The position numbers and the translations under genes were made by a program. DNA of 64,000 nucleotides, taken from Roseateles_B sp041906185. Lineage in GTDB: Bacteria > Pseudomonadota > Gammaproteobacteria > Burkholderiales > Burkholderiaceae_C. Of this stretch, positions 36,808 to 44,943 are shown piece by piece. Location: positions 124,001-188,000 of the forward strand of contig JAYRJQ010000001.1 in assembly GCA_041906185.1 (NCBI GenBank), read 5' to 3'. Every line of letters begins with the position of its first letter. Position 1 is the stretch's first letter. The notes under the pieces were generated by a model that was not told the DNA's origin, did not search any database, and saw only the letters and a list, made by a program, of their open reading frames with translations.

Positions 36808-37898
36808 GCCGATAGCCTTTGTTCTTCTGCGTCGTCGTCGTTGGCCGCGTCCAGGGCGGGCGGCAGGGTGGGCAGCCGCTCGTGCTGGTCGGCCAGGGCG
36901 GCAAACCAGTCGGAGAGGGCCCGGACCTGCGCCTCGCAGCTGTCCAGCCGGTTCATGGCCTGGCGGAAATCCTCCCCGCCGGGCAGCGCCTTCACGGCCC
37001 AGGCGATGTGCTTGCGCGCGCTGCGCATGCCGCTGTCGCTGCCGTAGAGGCTGTAGTGGTCCTGCAGATGCTCGAGCAACCAGTCGCGGGCCTCGAGCAC
37101 GCGCGGGGCGGGCAGGTGCTCGCCGGTGGCAAGGAAATGGGCGATCTCGCGGAAGATCCAGGGCCGGCCCTGGGCCGCGCGGCCGATCATCAGGGCATCG
37201 GCGCCGGTGTGCTGCAGCACCTCCAGCGCCTTCTCGGGGCTGTCGATGTCGCCGTTGGCCACCACGGGAATGCCCACCGCGGCCTTCACGGCGCGCAGGG
37301 TGTCGTGCTCGGCCAGGCCCTTGTAGCCCTGCTCGCGGGTGCGGCCGTGGATGGTCAGCATCGCGACGCCGGCGTCCTCGGCCATGCGCGCGAGCGCCAG
37401 CGCGTTGCGGGCCTCGGCGCTCCAGCCGGTGCGCATCTTCAGCGTGACGGGCACGTCGAAGGGCCGGCAGGCCTCGACCACCGCCCGCACGATCTCCTCG
37501 GCCAGCGGCTCGTTCTGCATCAGCGCGGAGCCGGCCCACTTGTTGCAGACCTTCTTGGCGGGGCAGCCCATGTTGATGTCGATGATCTGGGCGCCGCGCT
37601 GGATGTTGTAGACGGCCGCCTCGGCCATCATCTGCGCCTCGGTGCCGGCGATCTGCACGGCGATGGGCGCCGTCTCGCCCTCGTGGTTGGCGCGGCGCGA
37701 GGTCTTGAGGCTGTTCCAGAGGTCCTTGCGCGAGGTCACCATCTCGGAGACCGCATAGCCCGCGCCCAGCCGCTTGCACAGCATGCGGAAGGGGCGGTCC
37801 GTCACGCCGGCCATGGGCGCCACGAACAGCCGGTTCGGCAGCGCGTGGGCGCCTATCCGCAGCGGAGTGGCCGGCGGTGAGGGCAGGTGGGAGGACAT
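36804..37898 (-). CDS. dusB: tRNA-dihydrouridine synthase DusB
   Basis: A 364-residue FMN enzyme that reduces uridines in the tRNA D-loop. It shows LFVAPMAGVTDRPFR at the barrel start, the catalytic Cys in DINMGCPAKKVCNKWAGSAL (about 105-124) and the FMN phosphate site VVANGDIDSPEKA. The ATG at 37898 is preferred to the in-frame TTG at 37922 because a perfect TATAAT lies at 37935-37940, giving a leader of about 30 bases. The C-terminus has a low-complexity Asp/Glu tail. Confidence 0.95.
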   Translation of the reverse strand: MSSHLPSPPATPLRIGAHALPNRLFVAPMAGVTDRPFRMLCKRLGAGYAVSEMVTSRKDLWNSLKTSRRANHEGETAPIAVQIAGTEAQMMAEAAVYNIQRGAQIIDINMGCPAKKVCNKWAGSALMQNEPLAEEIVRAVVEACRPFDVPVTLKMRTGWSAEARNALALARMAEDAGVAMLTIHGRTREQGYKGLAEHDTLRAVKAAVGIPVVANGDIDSPEKALEVLQHTGADALMIGRAAQGRPWIFREIAHFLATGEHLPAPRVLEARDWLLEHLQDHYSLYGSDSGMRSARKHIAWAVKALPGGEDFRQAMNRLDSCEAQVRALSDWFAALADQHERLPTLPPALDAANDDDAEEQRLSA

Positions 37899-37934
37899 GG
37901 GAGGGGGCGGGCGGCTGCTCAAAAAAGAGGCAAG

Positions 37935-37940
37935 ATTATA
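37935..37940 (-). promoter_or_regulatory. Candidate -10 element for dusB-fis
   Basis: Perfect TATAAT on the minus strand, 37 bases before the dusB ATG. No matching TTGACA is seen 17 bases upstream, so strength may depend on an activator. Confidence 0.5.
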
Positions 37941-37958
37941 GCGCCCCGCCCCCCGCTC

Positions 37959-38372
37959 TCAGCGCAGTGCCTGGCGCACGACCAGCTTCAGACCCGACCA
38001 GACGGCGTCGACCGCGCAAACCTTCACGTCCACCCAGCCCAGCGGCAGGGCCTCGGCGCGGATCACGTCCTCGGTGACGGTGCTCGGCACGCGGGACGCC
38101 TTCTTCGGCCAGGAGATCCAGGCGACGGCGTCCGGGCGCAGGGTCCGGCGCCAGTCCCGCAGCAGGGCGGCGAGGACGTCGGCGTCGGTCAGGAAGGCGT
38201 GGGCAACATCGACCTCCGGCGAGGCCGCCTCCACGAAAATCAGGCCTTCCGGCCGCGGGACCAGGGTCGAGGCGAGGTAGCTGGGCGGCGCGTCGAGCAG
38301 CAGCAGGCGCTGCCCGTCCTTGAGACCCAGCTTGCGGGCCAGCGGCGTGCCGGAGTAGCCCGCGGGTGTCAT
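37959..38372 (-). CDS. DUF3052-family protein
   Basis: A 137-residue protein starting GYSGTPLARKLGLKDGQRLLLLDAPPSY, the typical DUF3052 opening, with AWISWPKKAS in the middle and KVCAVDAVWSGLKLVVR near the end. Function unknown; members look like small Rossmann-like folds. It stands 14 bp downstream of a solute-binding protein gene on the same strand and is probably co-transcribed with it. Confidence 0.85.
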   Translation of the reverse strand: MTPAGYSGTPLARKLGLKDGQRLLLLDAPPSYLASTLVPRPEGLIFVEAASPEVDVAHAFLTDADVLAALLRDWRRTLRPDAVAWISWPKKASRVPSTVTEDVIRAEALPLGWVDVKVCAVDAVWSGLKLVVRQALR

Positions 38373-38386
38373 GCCGGCGCCGGGCG

Positions 38387-39208
38387 TCAGGGCTGGGGCG
38401 GCTGCACGGTCTGCTTGCGCCAGAGCTGGATCGATTGGCTGATCCAGTCGTTCATCAGCGGGGTCTTGGCGAGCTTGTAGACCGCGCGGGCCAGCTTGCC
38501 GCGCAGCTCCGGCGTGTTGCAGGCGGACTTGTGGGACAGCGTCAGGTGCAGCGGCTCCTTCGCCACGGCGCCGTCGAGCTGCCGGACGTCCGTGATGCCC
38601 ATCTTGGCCAGGAAGGCGTCGCCGGGGCCGTCCTCGTAGACCAGGTAGTCGGCCCGGCCCTTCTGCAGGATCTGGATCGCCTGCTCGAGGCTCGCCACCT
38701 GCGTGATCTTGAGGTTCTCGCGCGCGTAGCGGTCGAAGTCTTCACCGAAGCTGTTGTTGATCACCGTGACGCCCTGGCGGCCCTGCAGGTCCCCCCAGCG
38801 GCGGTACTTCAGCTTGCTGCCTTCCTTGGTCCAGACCGCCGAGCGGGTGTCGCGGAAGGAGGGGTGGAAGTAGTCCATGTACTCGGTGCGCGGCACGGTG
38901 AAGAAGGCGCCGGCGATGAGGTCCACCTTGCCGGCACGCACTTCCTCCTGAACGCGGCCCCAGGGCCCGACGTAGCGCACCTCGATGGGAATGCCGATCT
39001 CCTTGGACAGCCACTGCATCATCTCGGCGTTGGCACCGATGAGCCGGCTGTCGTCTTCCGGCGCGCGCCAGAGATAGGGCGGGTACTGCGGATTGCCGGA
39101 GGCCAGCAGGTGCCGGCAGGCTTCTTCGGCGAAGGCCGGACGGACCAGGCCCAGGGCCGAGCCCATCAGACCCAGACAGACGACGCCGATTCTCGAAATG
39201 TTCAGCAT
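38387..39208 (-). CDS. Periplasmic solute-binding protein (SBP_bac_3 family)
   Basis: A 273-residue exported protein: signal peptide (to PAFAEE), then a type II binding-protein fold with YPPYLWR, GANAEMMQWLSKEIGIPIEV, GKVDLIAGAFFTVPRTEYMDYFHP and LEQAIQILQKGRADYLVYED. Such proteins bind amino acids or serve as sensors. No permease, ATPase or sensor kinase adjoins it, so it is an orphan. Confidence 0.85.
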   Translation of the reverse strand: MLNISRIGVVCLGLMGSALGLVRPAFAEEACRHLLASGNPQYPPYLWRAPEDDSRLIGANAEMMQWLSKEIGIPIEVRYVGPWGRVQEEVRAGKVDLIAGAFFTVPRTEYMDYFHPSFRDTRSAVWTKEGSKLKYRRWGDLQGRQGVTVINNSFGEDFDRYARENLKITQVASLEQAIQILQKGRADYLVYEDGPGDAFLAKMGITDVRQLDGAVAKEPLHLTLSHKSACNTPELRGKLARAVYKLAKTPLMNDWISQSIQLWRKQTVQPPQP

Positions 39209-39388
39209 GCCAGTGACCTCTTGGCCGAGCGCCCCGTCGCGCGCTGTCGGCGGTCGGACCGGCCTGCGGATTCTGTGCCGCGCCGGTCCTGCTTGTGCGT
39301 TCCCTGAACCGATGAGTGTGCATGCCTTCCGTCATGGCTGCAACCCGTCGGCACAAGGGACTGTGGCGTCCCTCGCATAATGTGCCGC

Positions 39389-39883
39389 ATGGAGCAAACG
39401 CTGATGGACGCGCTGGCAACGATGCTGGCCTTCTTCTCGCTGCCGCAGGTCGGCCTGCCGGCGCTGTTCGTGATCGCCCTGGTCTCGGCCACGCTGCTGC
39501 CGCTGGGCTCGGAGCCGGCGGTGCTGGCGCTGGTCAAGCTGGAACCGGCGCTGTTCTGGCCGGCGGTGCTGGTGGCCACGGCCGGCAACACGATCGGGGG
39601 CGGCATCACCTGGGCCATGGGCTACGGCGCCGAGCGGGTCTATGAAGGGCGCACGCACCACAGCCCCGGCAACCGCGCGCTGCGCTGGCTGGAGCGCTTC
39701 GGCGCCAAGGCCTGCCTGCTGAGCTGGCTGCCCGTGGTGGGCGACCCGCTGTGCGCCGTGGCGGGCTGGCTCAAGCTGCCGTTCTGGCCCTGCATGCTCT
39801 ACATGCTGATCGGCAAGTTCCTGCGCTACCTCTGCATGACGGCGCTGATGCTCTGGGTTTTCCCGGGCCAGTGGGGGGCTTGA
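39389..39883 (+). CDS. YqaA/DedA-like membrane protein
   Basis: A 164-residue inner-membrane protein of the SNARE-associated/DedA-like group, close to YqaA. It has LPLGSEPAVLALVKL, GNTIGGGITWAMGYGAER and the conserved FGAKACLLSWLPVVGDPLC re-entrant region. Members may translocate lipids or maintain membrane potential. An ATG nine bases upstream (39380) is also in frame. TAATGT lies only about ten bases before the ATG, so a near-leaderless message is possible. Confidence 0.88.
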   Translation: MEQTLMDALATMLAFFSLPQVGLPALFVIALVSATLLPLGSEPAVLALVKLEPALFWPAVLVATAGNTIGGGITWAMGYGAERVYEGRTHHSPGNRALRWLERFGAKACLLSWLPVVGDPLCAVAGWLKLPFWPCMLYMLIGKFLRYLCMTALMLWVFPGQWGA

Positions 39884-40010
39884 TCCGGCTCAAAGCCGGC
39901 CACAATCCCTGCCATGTGGCGCGGGCAGCCTGCCTGCCGGACGCCGGGCGTCGAGGAAACGCCCTTTCATGACAAGGCTCGGGCACGGGCCACACGCCAA
40001 GAGAATCCCC

Positions 40011-41498
40011 ATGAGCAAGACCGCCTACTCCGCGCTGTGCGCGCGCCATGTGCGCATGTACCGCCTCTCCCACCTGCACTCCATCGCCTCCTGGGACCAG
40101 TCAGCCAACATGCCGGCCAAGGGCAACGAGGCGCGCTCGCTGGCCCTCGCCGAGATGGGCGGCCTGCTGCACCAGCTGGCGACCGAGGCCGAGCTCAAGG
40201 GCCTGCTCGACGCGGCCGCGCAGGAGGACCTCGATGACGTCGAGCGCGCCAATCTGCGCGAGATGCAGCGGGCCTGGCGCGCCAGCAATGCGCTGCCGCA
40301 GTCGCTGGTCGAGGCCAAGAGCCTGGCCAATTCGCGCTGCGAGCACGCTTGGCGCAGCCAGCGTCCGGCCAATGACTGGACGGGCTATGCCGAGAACCTG
40401 CGCGAGGTCGTGCGCCTCGCCCGCGAGGAGGCGCGCTGCCTCTCGGCGGTGACAGGTCTTGCCCCCTACGACGCCCTGATGGACCAGTACGAGCCCGGCA
40501 TGCGCTCGGCCGAGGTCGACCGCGTCTTCGGCGACCTGCGCCAGTGGCTGCCGGGCCTGATCCGCGACGTGCTGGAGAAGCAGTCGCGCGAGACCGTCGT
40601 CCGCCCGGTGCCGCCCTTCGCGCAGGCCGCGCAGAAGGCGCTCGGCCATGACGCCATGCAGCTGATGGGCTTCGACTTCGAGGCCGGCCGCCTGGACGAG
40701 AGCGCGCATCCCTTCTGCGGCGGTGTGCCCGAGGACGTGCGCATGACCACGCGCTACCGCGAAGACGACTTCCTGCCGAGCCTCATGGGCACCATCCACG
40801 AGACGGGCCACGGCCGCTACGAGCAGAACCTGCGTCGCGACTGGCTGGGCCTGCCCATCGCCAATGCGCGCTCGATGGGCCTGCACGAGAGCCAGAGCCT
40901 GTCCTTCGAGATGCAGCTGGGCAGCCACCCCGGCTTCGCGGGCCTGCTGCGCCCGCTGGTGGTCCGCCATCTGGGCGAGCAGCCGGCCTTCGAGGTGGGC
41001 AACCTGAACCGGCTGCTGACTCGCGTGAAGCCGGGCTTCATCCGCGTGGATGCGGACGAGGTCACCTACCCGGCCCATGTGATCCTGCGCTACGAGATCG
41101 AGCGCCCGCTGATCGAGGGGCAGATCGAGGTGGAGGACATCCCGGCGCTGTGGGACGCCAAGATGCAGGAGCTGCTGGGCCTGGACACCCGCGGCAACTT
41201 CAGCGACGGCCCGATGCAGGACGTGCACTGGGGCGCGGGCCTCTTCGGCTACTTCCCCTGCTACACGCTGGGCGCGATGTACGCCGCGCAGTTCTTCGCC
41301 GCCATGCGCCGCGAGACGCCGGACCTCGATGCCCGCATCGCGGCGGGGGACCTGGCGACGGTGTTCGACTGGCTGCGCAGCCGCATCTGGAACGAAGGCA
41401 GCCGCTGGGAGACGCCGGAGCTGGTGCGGCGCGCCAGCGGCGAGGCGCTGAACCCGGCGCATTTCCAGGCGCATCTGCGCGCCCGCTATCTGGGCTGA
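40011..41498 (+). CDS. M32-family metallocarboxypeptidase
   Basis: A 495-residue zinc carboxypeptidase (Taq type). The motif HETGH is at 263-267 in MGTIHETGHGRYEQN. Also seen: HLHSIASWDQSANMP near the start, MGLHESQSL and the closing RIWNEGSRWETPELV. It removes C-terminal residues from peptides in the cytoplasm. The ATG at 40011 follows AGAGA and matches the family start better than the longer frame from 39969. A weaker 15-nt motif copy (40448-40462) creates GGT CTT within VTGLAPYD. Confidence 0.95.
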   Translation: MSKTAYSALCARHVRMYRLSHLHSIASWDQSANMPAKGNEARSLALAEMGGLLHQLATEAELKGLLDAAAQEDLDDVERANLREMQRAWRASNALPQSLVEAKSLANSRCEHAWRSQRPANDWTGYAENLREVVRLAREEARCLSAVTGLAPYDALMDQYEPGMRSAEVDRVFGDLRQWLPGLIRDVLEKQSRETVVRPVPPFAQAAQKALGHDAMQLMGFDFEAGRLDESAHPFCGGVPEDVRMTTRYREDDFLPSLMGTIHETGHGRYEQNLRRDWLGLPIANARSMGLHESQSLSFEMQLGSHPGFAGLLRPLVVRHLGEQPAFEVGNLNRLLTRVKPGFIRVDADEVTYPAHVILRYEIERPLIEGQIEVEDIPALWDAKMQELLGLDTRGNFSDGPMQDVHWGAGLFGYFPCYTLGAMYAAQFFAAMRRETPDLDARIAAGDLATVFDWLRSRIWNEGSRWETPELVRRASGEALNPAHFQAHLRARYLG

Positions 41499-41517
41499 GG
41501 GCCCGGCGGCACCAACA

Positions 41518-41553
41518 AGAAGAGGCCCCGCGGGGCCTCTTCTCGTTTTCTTC
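41518..41553 (+). terminator. Intrinsic terminator after M32 peptidase
   Basis: Perfect 13-bp palindrome AGAAGAGGCCCCG/CGGGGCCTCTTCT (41518-41543), followed by CGTTTTCTTCTT. Confidence 0.85.
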
Positions 41554-41640
41554 TTCTGGAACAGCAGCTCGATGGCTGCGCGGTGCGGGTTCGTGCCCGC
41601 GCCGTCTTTTTCAACGACGTCTCTTGACGACCCGGGAGGG

Positions 41641-42288
41641 TCAGGCCTTGCGGCGGCGCGCCATGAACAGGGCGGCGGCGGCGCCGGCCAGCAGGGCCAG
41701 GCTGCCGGGTTCCGGCACGGTGCTCTTGGCGGCGGAGGTCACCACCTGCGTCACCGACACGGCGTCCAGCGAGGTGCCGAAGCCGTCGGACTTGCCCACG
41801 CCGCCGAAGCGCAGCGTGGTGCTCGTGCCCGTGGCGACGAAGTCCTGCTCGAAGCGGGTCCAGGCGGTGGTGAGGTCCTGGCCGACCACGCCGCTCAGGG
41901 CGTCGACGGACCAGCTCAGGCCGTTGCTGTTGGCGCCCTGGCTGTCCGTGCGGTTGGCCCACACGAAGCTCAGGTGGTAGGTGGCGCCGACGATGGTCGT
42001 GAAGCTCTGGGAGATCCAGCTGTTCTTCGTCGTGTCCAGCTCGACGAAGTTCAGGCCGTCGAAGGCCTTGCCCGCCACGTTGTTGCGCACTTCGATGCCG
42101 AAGGGGCCGGCGGCCCAGTTCGAGAGGCTGCCGAAGATGCTCCAGGAGCTGTTGCCCTGCAGGTCGGTTTCGAAGCTGCCGTTCTTGACGAGGTTGATCG
42201 GGGCGGCCTGAGCCAGGAGGGAGGCGGCGCCGAGGCCGAGGGCGATGAGGAACTTCTTGGACACGATGCGAACGGCTGAAAAATGCAC
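41641..42288 (-). CDS. PEP-CTERM protein with DUF642-like domain
   Basis: A 215-residue exported protein. A signal peptide (KKFLIALGLGAASLLAQA) is followed by NLVKNGSFETD, the opening of DUF642/carbohydrate-binding-like beta sandwiches. The C-terminus carries the sorting signal VPEPGSLALLAG plus RRRK. The in-frame GTG at 42264 would give a more conventional signal peptide than the ATG at 42288; neither has a ribosome site. Likely cell-surface or matrix protein. Confidence 0.82.
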   Translation of the reverse strand: MHFSAVRIVSKKFLIALGLGAASLLAQAAPINLVKNGSFETDLQGNSSWSIFGSLSNWAAGPFGIEVRNNVAGKAFDGLNFVELDTTKNSWISQSFTTIVGATYHLSFVWANRTDSQGANSNGLSWSVDALSGVVGQDLTTAWTRFEQDFVATGTSTTLRFGGVGKSDGFGTSLDAVSVTQVVTSAAKSTVPEPGSLALLAGAAAALFMARRRKA

Positions 42289-42348
42289 CGGCGGTGCGAT
42301 GGTTGAATTGTTCAGGGAGCCCTCGCGGGAGGGACCCCCTCATGCGGT

Positions 42349-42363
42349 GGGGTCAGGCCTTGC
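42349..42363 (+). repeat. 15-nt dispersed motif, 1 mismatch
   Basis: GGGGTCAGGCCTTGC, intergenic between the PEP-CTERM gene start and the patatin stop. Confidence 0.5.
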
Positions 42364-42453
42364 GGGGTGTGACGCCCGTCACGCTTGTCTGCATTTCGGG
42401 CTTTCCGGGCCCTGCCGAGGGGTCGGGCCCCGGCGCGGAAATCCGTCTTGTGC

Positions 42454-43773
42454 TCAGGGCGTGTGAACCCCGTGACGGGCCTCGAGCAGGCTCAGGGCCT
42501 GATCCAGCCGGGCCATGGCGATGGCGGCGCGGCTCGGCGGCTTGAGGGCGCCCGGGACCAGTTCACGCTTGCTGTCGCACAGGCGGTCCAGGCGCAGCGT
42601 GAGGCCGTGGCGGGCGAGGGTGGGGGCCAGGTCTTGCGCGCGCTCCAGCAGCTGGCGTCGCGTGGCCTGGTAGGCATGCTCGGCGAGGTGCCGGCGCTGC
42701 GAGTAGCTGAAGGTGTTGGCCATGAACAGCTCGGCGTCGCGCTTGTTCGGCTCGAACAGCAGGATGTCGGTGTCGGGGTGGCTGCGGGCATAGCCCTTCA
42801 TGCCCAGCTCCAGCCGCGAATGGATCAGCGAGCGCAGGGTCTGCGACAGCACGACCGGCAGCCCGCCATCGACCAGGCGCGGAATGCGCTGCCCCTTGGG
42901 GCGGCTGCTGCGATGCGGCTCGTGCTCCTGCACGCCGGGCTCGCCTTCATAGGGCACCAGCGGATTCAGGCACAGCAGCAGGTCCAGGCCTTCCTGCAGC
43001 AGCACGGAGGCATGGATGGTCTTCTTCAGCGCGCCGTCGACGTAGAAGCGGCCGTCGATCTCGACCGGCGGGAACAGGCCCGGCAACGCGGCGCTGGCCT
43101 GCACGGCCTTGGACACCGGGACGTGGTCCCAGCCCGGCAGACCGAAGGGCACGGCCTCGCCGCTGTCGAGGTCCGTGGCGACCAGCACGAGGCGGTGGCG
43201 CAGCTGGCGGAAGTCGTCGCTGCGGCCGGGGCGGCTGAACTGCGCGTGCAGCTGCTCGGCAAGGGCCTCGCCGGACAGCAGGCCGGCGGGCAGGGCGCGG
43301 CCGAGACGCTCGAAGGCGCCGAGCACGGAGCGGCCCTGGATCAGCGTCTGCCACAGCGCCGTGCCGACGAGGCCGGGCACCGTGCGCAGGCGGCGCCAGT
43401 ACTCGTCCCAGGCCGGATGCAGCAGCACCGAGGGGTCGAAGCTGTCGGCCGAGCGGGCGCTGTTCTCGATGAAGGCTTCGGAGAGATCGCGCGGCGAGAG
43501 GCCGTTGATGAGGCCGGCCGCGATGAAGCCGCCGGCGCTGACGCCGATGTAGCTGCTGCAGTTGCGCAGGTCCAGGCCGTCGATGGATTCCTCGAGGGCG
43601 CACAGCGCGCCGATCTCGTAGATGGCGCCCAGCGGGCCGCCGCCGGCCAGCGCCAGGCCGATCCGGGGACCGTCCTTGGGCCGGTCGGCGCGCCGCCGCC
43701 TCGGTGCTGCGGTGGCGGCCGGGGCCGAGGGCCGGGCGCGCGACGGGGAGCGGGGGCGGGAGCTGGCGTTCAT
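42454..43773 (-). CDS. Patatin-like phospholipase
   Basis: A 439-residue serine lipid hydrolase. It has the oxyanion loop LALAGGGPLGAIYEIGAL (about 40-57), nucleophile GVSAGG and the catalytic Asp in VDGALKK. The first 35 residues are Arg/Pro/Ala-rich and probably unstructured. No signal peptide, so it is cytoplasmic and could act on membrane or storage-granule lipids. The phasin gene lies immediately upstream on the same strand, which makes a granule-related lipase role worth considering. An upstream in-frame TTG (43803) is less likely as start. Confidence 0.88.
   Translation of the reverse strand: MNASSRPRSPSRARPSAPAATAAPRRRRADRPKDGPRIGLALAGGGPLGAIYEIGALCALEESIDGLDLRNCSSYIGVSAGGFIAAGLINGLSPRDLSEAFIENSARSADSFDPSVLLHPAWDEYWRRLRTVPGLVGTALWQTLIQGRSVLGAFERLGRALPAGLLSGEALAEQLHAQFSRPGRSDDFRQLRHRLVLVATDLDSGEAVPFGLPGWDHVPVSKAVQASAALPGLFPPVEIDGRFYVDGALKKTIHASVLLQEGLDLLLCLNPLVPYEGEPGVQEHEPHRSSRPKGQRIPRLVDGGLPVVLSQTLRSLIHSRLELGMKGYARSHPDTDILLFEPNKRDAELFMANTFSYSQRRHLAEHAYQATRRQLLERAQDLAPTLARHGLTLRLDRLCDSKRELVPGALKPPSRAAIAMARLDQALSLLEARHGVHTP
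42623..42637 (+). repeat. 15-nt dispersed motif, 1 mismatch (in patatin gene)
   Basis: GGGGCCAGGTCTTGC, antisense to the AQDLAP codons of the patatin gene. These codons are ordinary, so this copy may be chance. Confidence 0.4.
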
Positions 43774-43940
43774 GCGATGGCGGATCCTGTTTGTCTCGCT
43801 CAAGAAACGGACACGCCGCCTCGGGGAGCCTCGCCCCGACGGATCGGGACTGGCGCGAGGCGGCAGGTCACGGGCGCTCTGACGGCGCCTTGCGGGCCCC
43901 GCTCAGGCGGGGCTCCTCACGTCAGGCCCAGGCGTCAGGC

Positions 43941-44678
43941 TCAGGCCTGCGCGGCTTCGGCGGCCGGGGCTGCAGCGGCCGGGGCGGCCGGCTTGGCGGC
44001 CTTCTTGGCTGCGGGCTTCGCGGCGGGCTTGAACACGGCCGTCTTGGCAGCAGGTTTGGCGGCAGGCTTGGCCGCCGGCTTCGCAGCAGCCTTCGCGGCC
44101 GGCTTGGCAACGGCCTTCTTCGCCGCGGGCTTGGCAGCCGGCTTGGCGGCCGCCTTCACGGCCTTCTTGGGCGCCGCCTTGGCCGCGGGCTTGGCGGCCG
44201 GGGCCTTCTTGGCCGGCTTCTTCGCCGGGGCGATGCCCACGGCGGCGCTCAGCGCATCGATGCGGGCGATCAGCTGCTCGACGTCCTTGCTGCTGGGCAC
44301 GCCCAGACGGTTCAGAGCGCGGGCGACGCGCTCCTCGAAGATCGTCTCGAGCTTGTCCCAGTGCTGGCCGGCCTTGGCGCCGACTTCACCGGCCATGCCG
44401 CTCATCTTGTTGGCCACGGCACCGAGCTTTTCCTCGGCGGCGGACTGGGTCTTCTTCTGAAGCTTCATGCCTTCCTTCACCAGGGTCTCGAAGACCTTGC
44501 CACCTTCGCCCTGGGCCTTGGAGAAGGCACCCAGGCCGGCAGCCCAGATCTGCTGGGCGGAATCCTTGATCGTCTGGGCAACCTGGTTGTCCAGCAGGCC
44601 GGCGGGCAGTGCACCACCGAAAGCGCTGTTGGAGGCGGCCTTGTTCTTGGCAGCCATTTTCTGCAGCTTCTTGACCAT
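43941..44678 (-). CDS. Phasin-family polyhydroxyalkanoate granule protein
   Basis: A 245-residue protein. The N-terminal phasin-like helical region (about 1-145) shows QVAQTIKDSAQQIWAAGLGA and FETLVKEGMKLQKKT. A short coiled coil follows (SSKDVEQLIARIDAL), then about 95 residues of Ala/Lys/Pro repeats (PAAKPAAK type), like histone H1-like tails, which can bind DNA. Phasins coat PHA granules; the tail may tether granules to the nucleoid. AAGGA lies seven bases before the ATG. A TATAGT at 44777-44782 (minus strand) is a possible -10. Confidence 0.9.
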   Translation of the reverse strand: MVKKLQKMAAKNKAASNSAFGGALPAGLLDNQVAQTIKDSAQQIWAAGLGAFSKAQGEGGKVFETLVKEGMKLQKKTQSAAEEKLGAVANKMSGMAGEVGAKAGQHWDKLETIFEERVARALNRLGVPSSKDVEQLIARIDALSAAVGIAPAKKPAKKAPAAKPAAKAAPKKAVKAAAKPAAKPAAKKAVAKPAAKAAAKPAAKPAAKPAAKTAVFKPAAKPAAKKAAKPAAPAAAAPAAEAAQA

Positions 44679-44943
44679 TGTTGAGTCCTTTTCTTGAGGT
44701 GGAACTACGCGAGAGTCGCTGAACTTTTCCACGCGGCATTGTGGCGCCGGCGCAGGCCCTCCAGCAGGGATGGAACCACTATAGGCCCGGGGGGCCGGCG
44801 TCGCTCGCCCAATCCTAGTGTGCGGTCTCTATGCTCTAGAGTCGGCCCTGGGGAAAGCGCGCAGCGGTGAAACCCGGGGTTTGGACAAGAATCGTCGCGC
44901 AGCTTCGCCTCCAGAGGCCAACCAAGAACACAGGAGAGACACG

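Noticed and set aside
41641..41651. TCAGGCCTTGC at PEP-CTERM gene ends as copies of the 15-nt motif
   Set aside because: It simply encodes the RRRKA-stop ending common to these proteins (also at 23838) and lacks the GGGG part.
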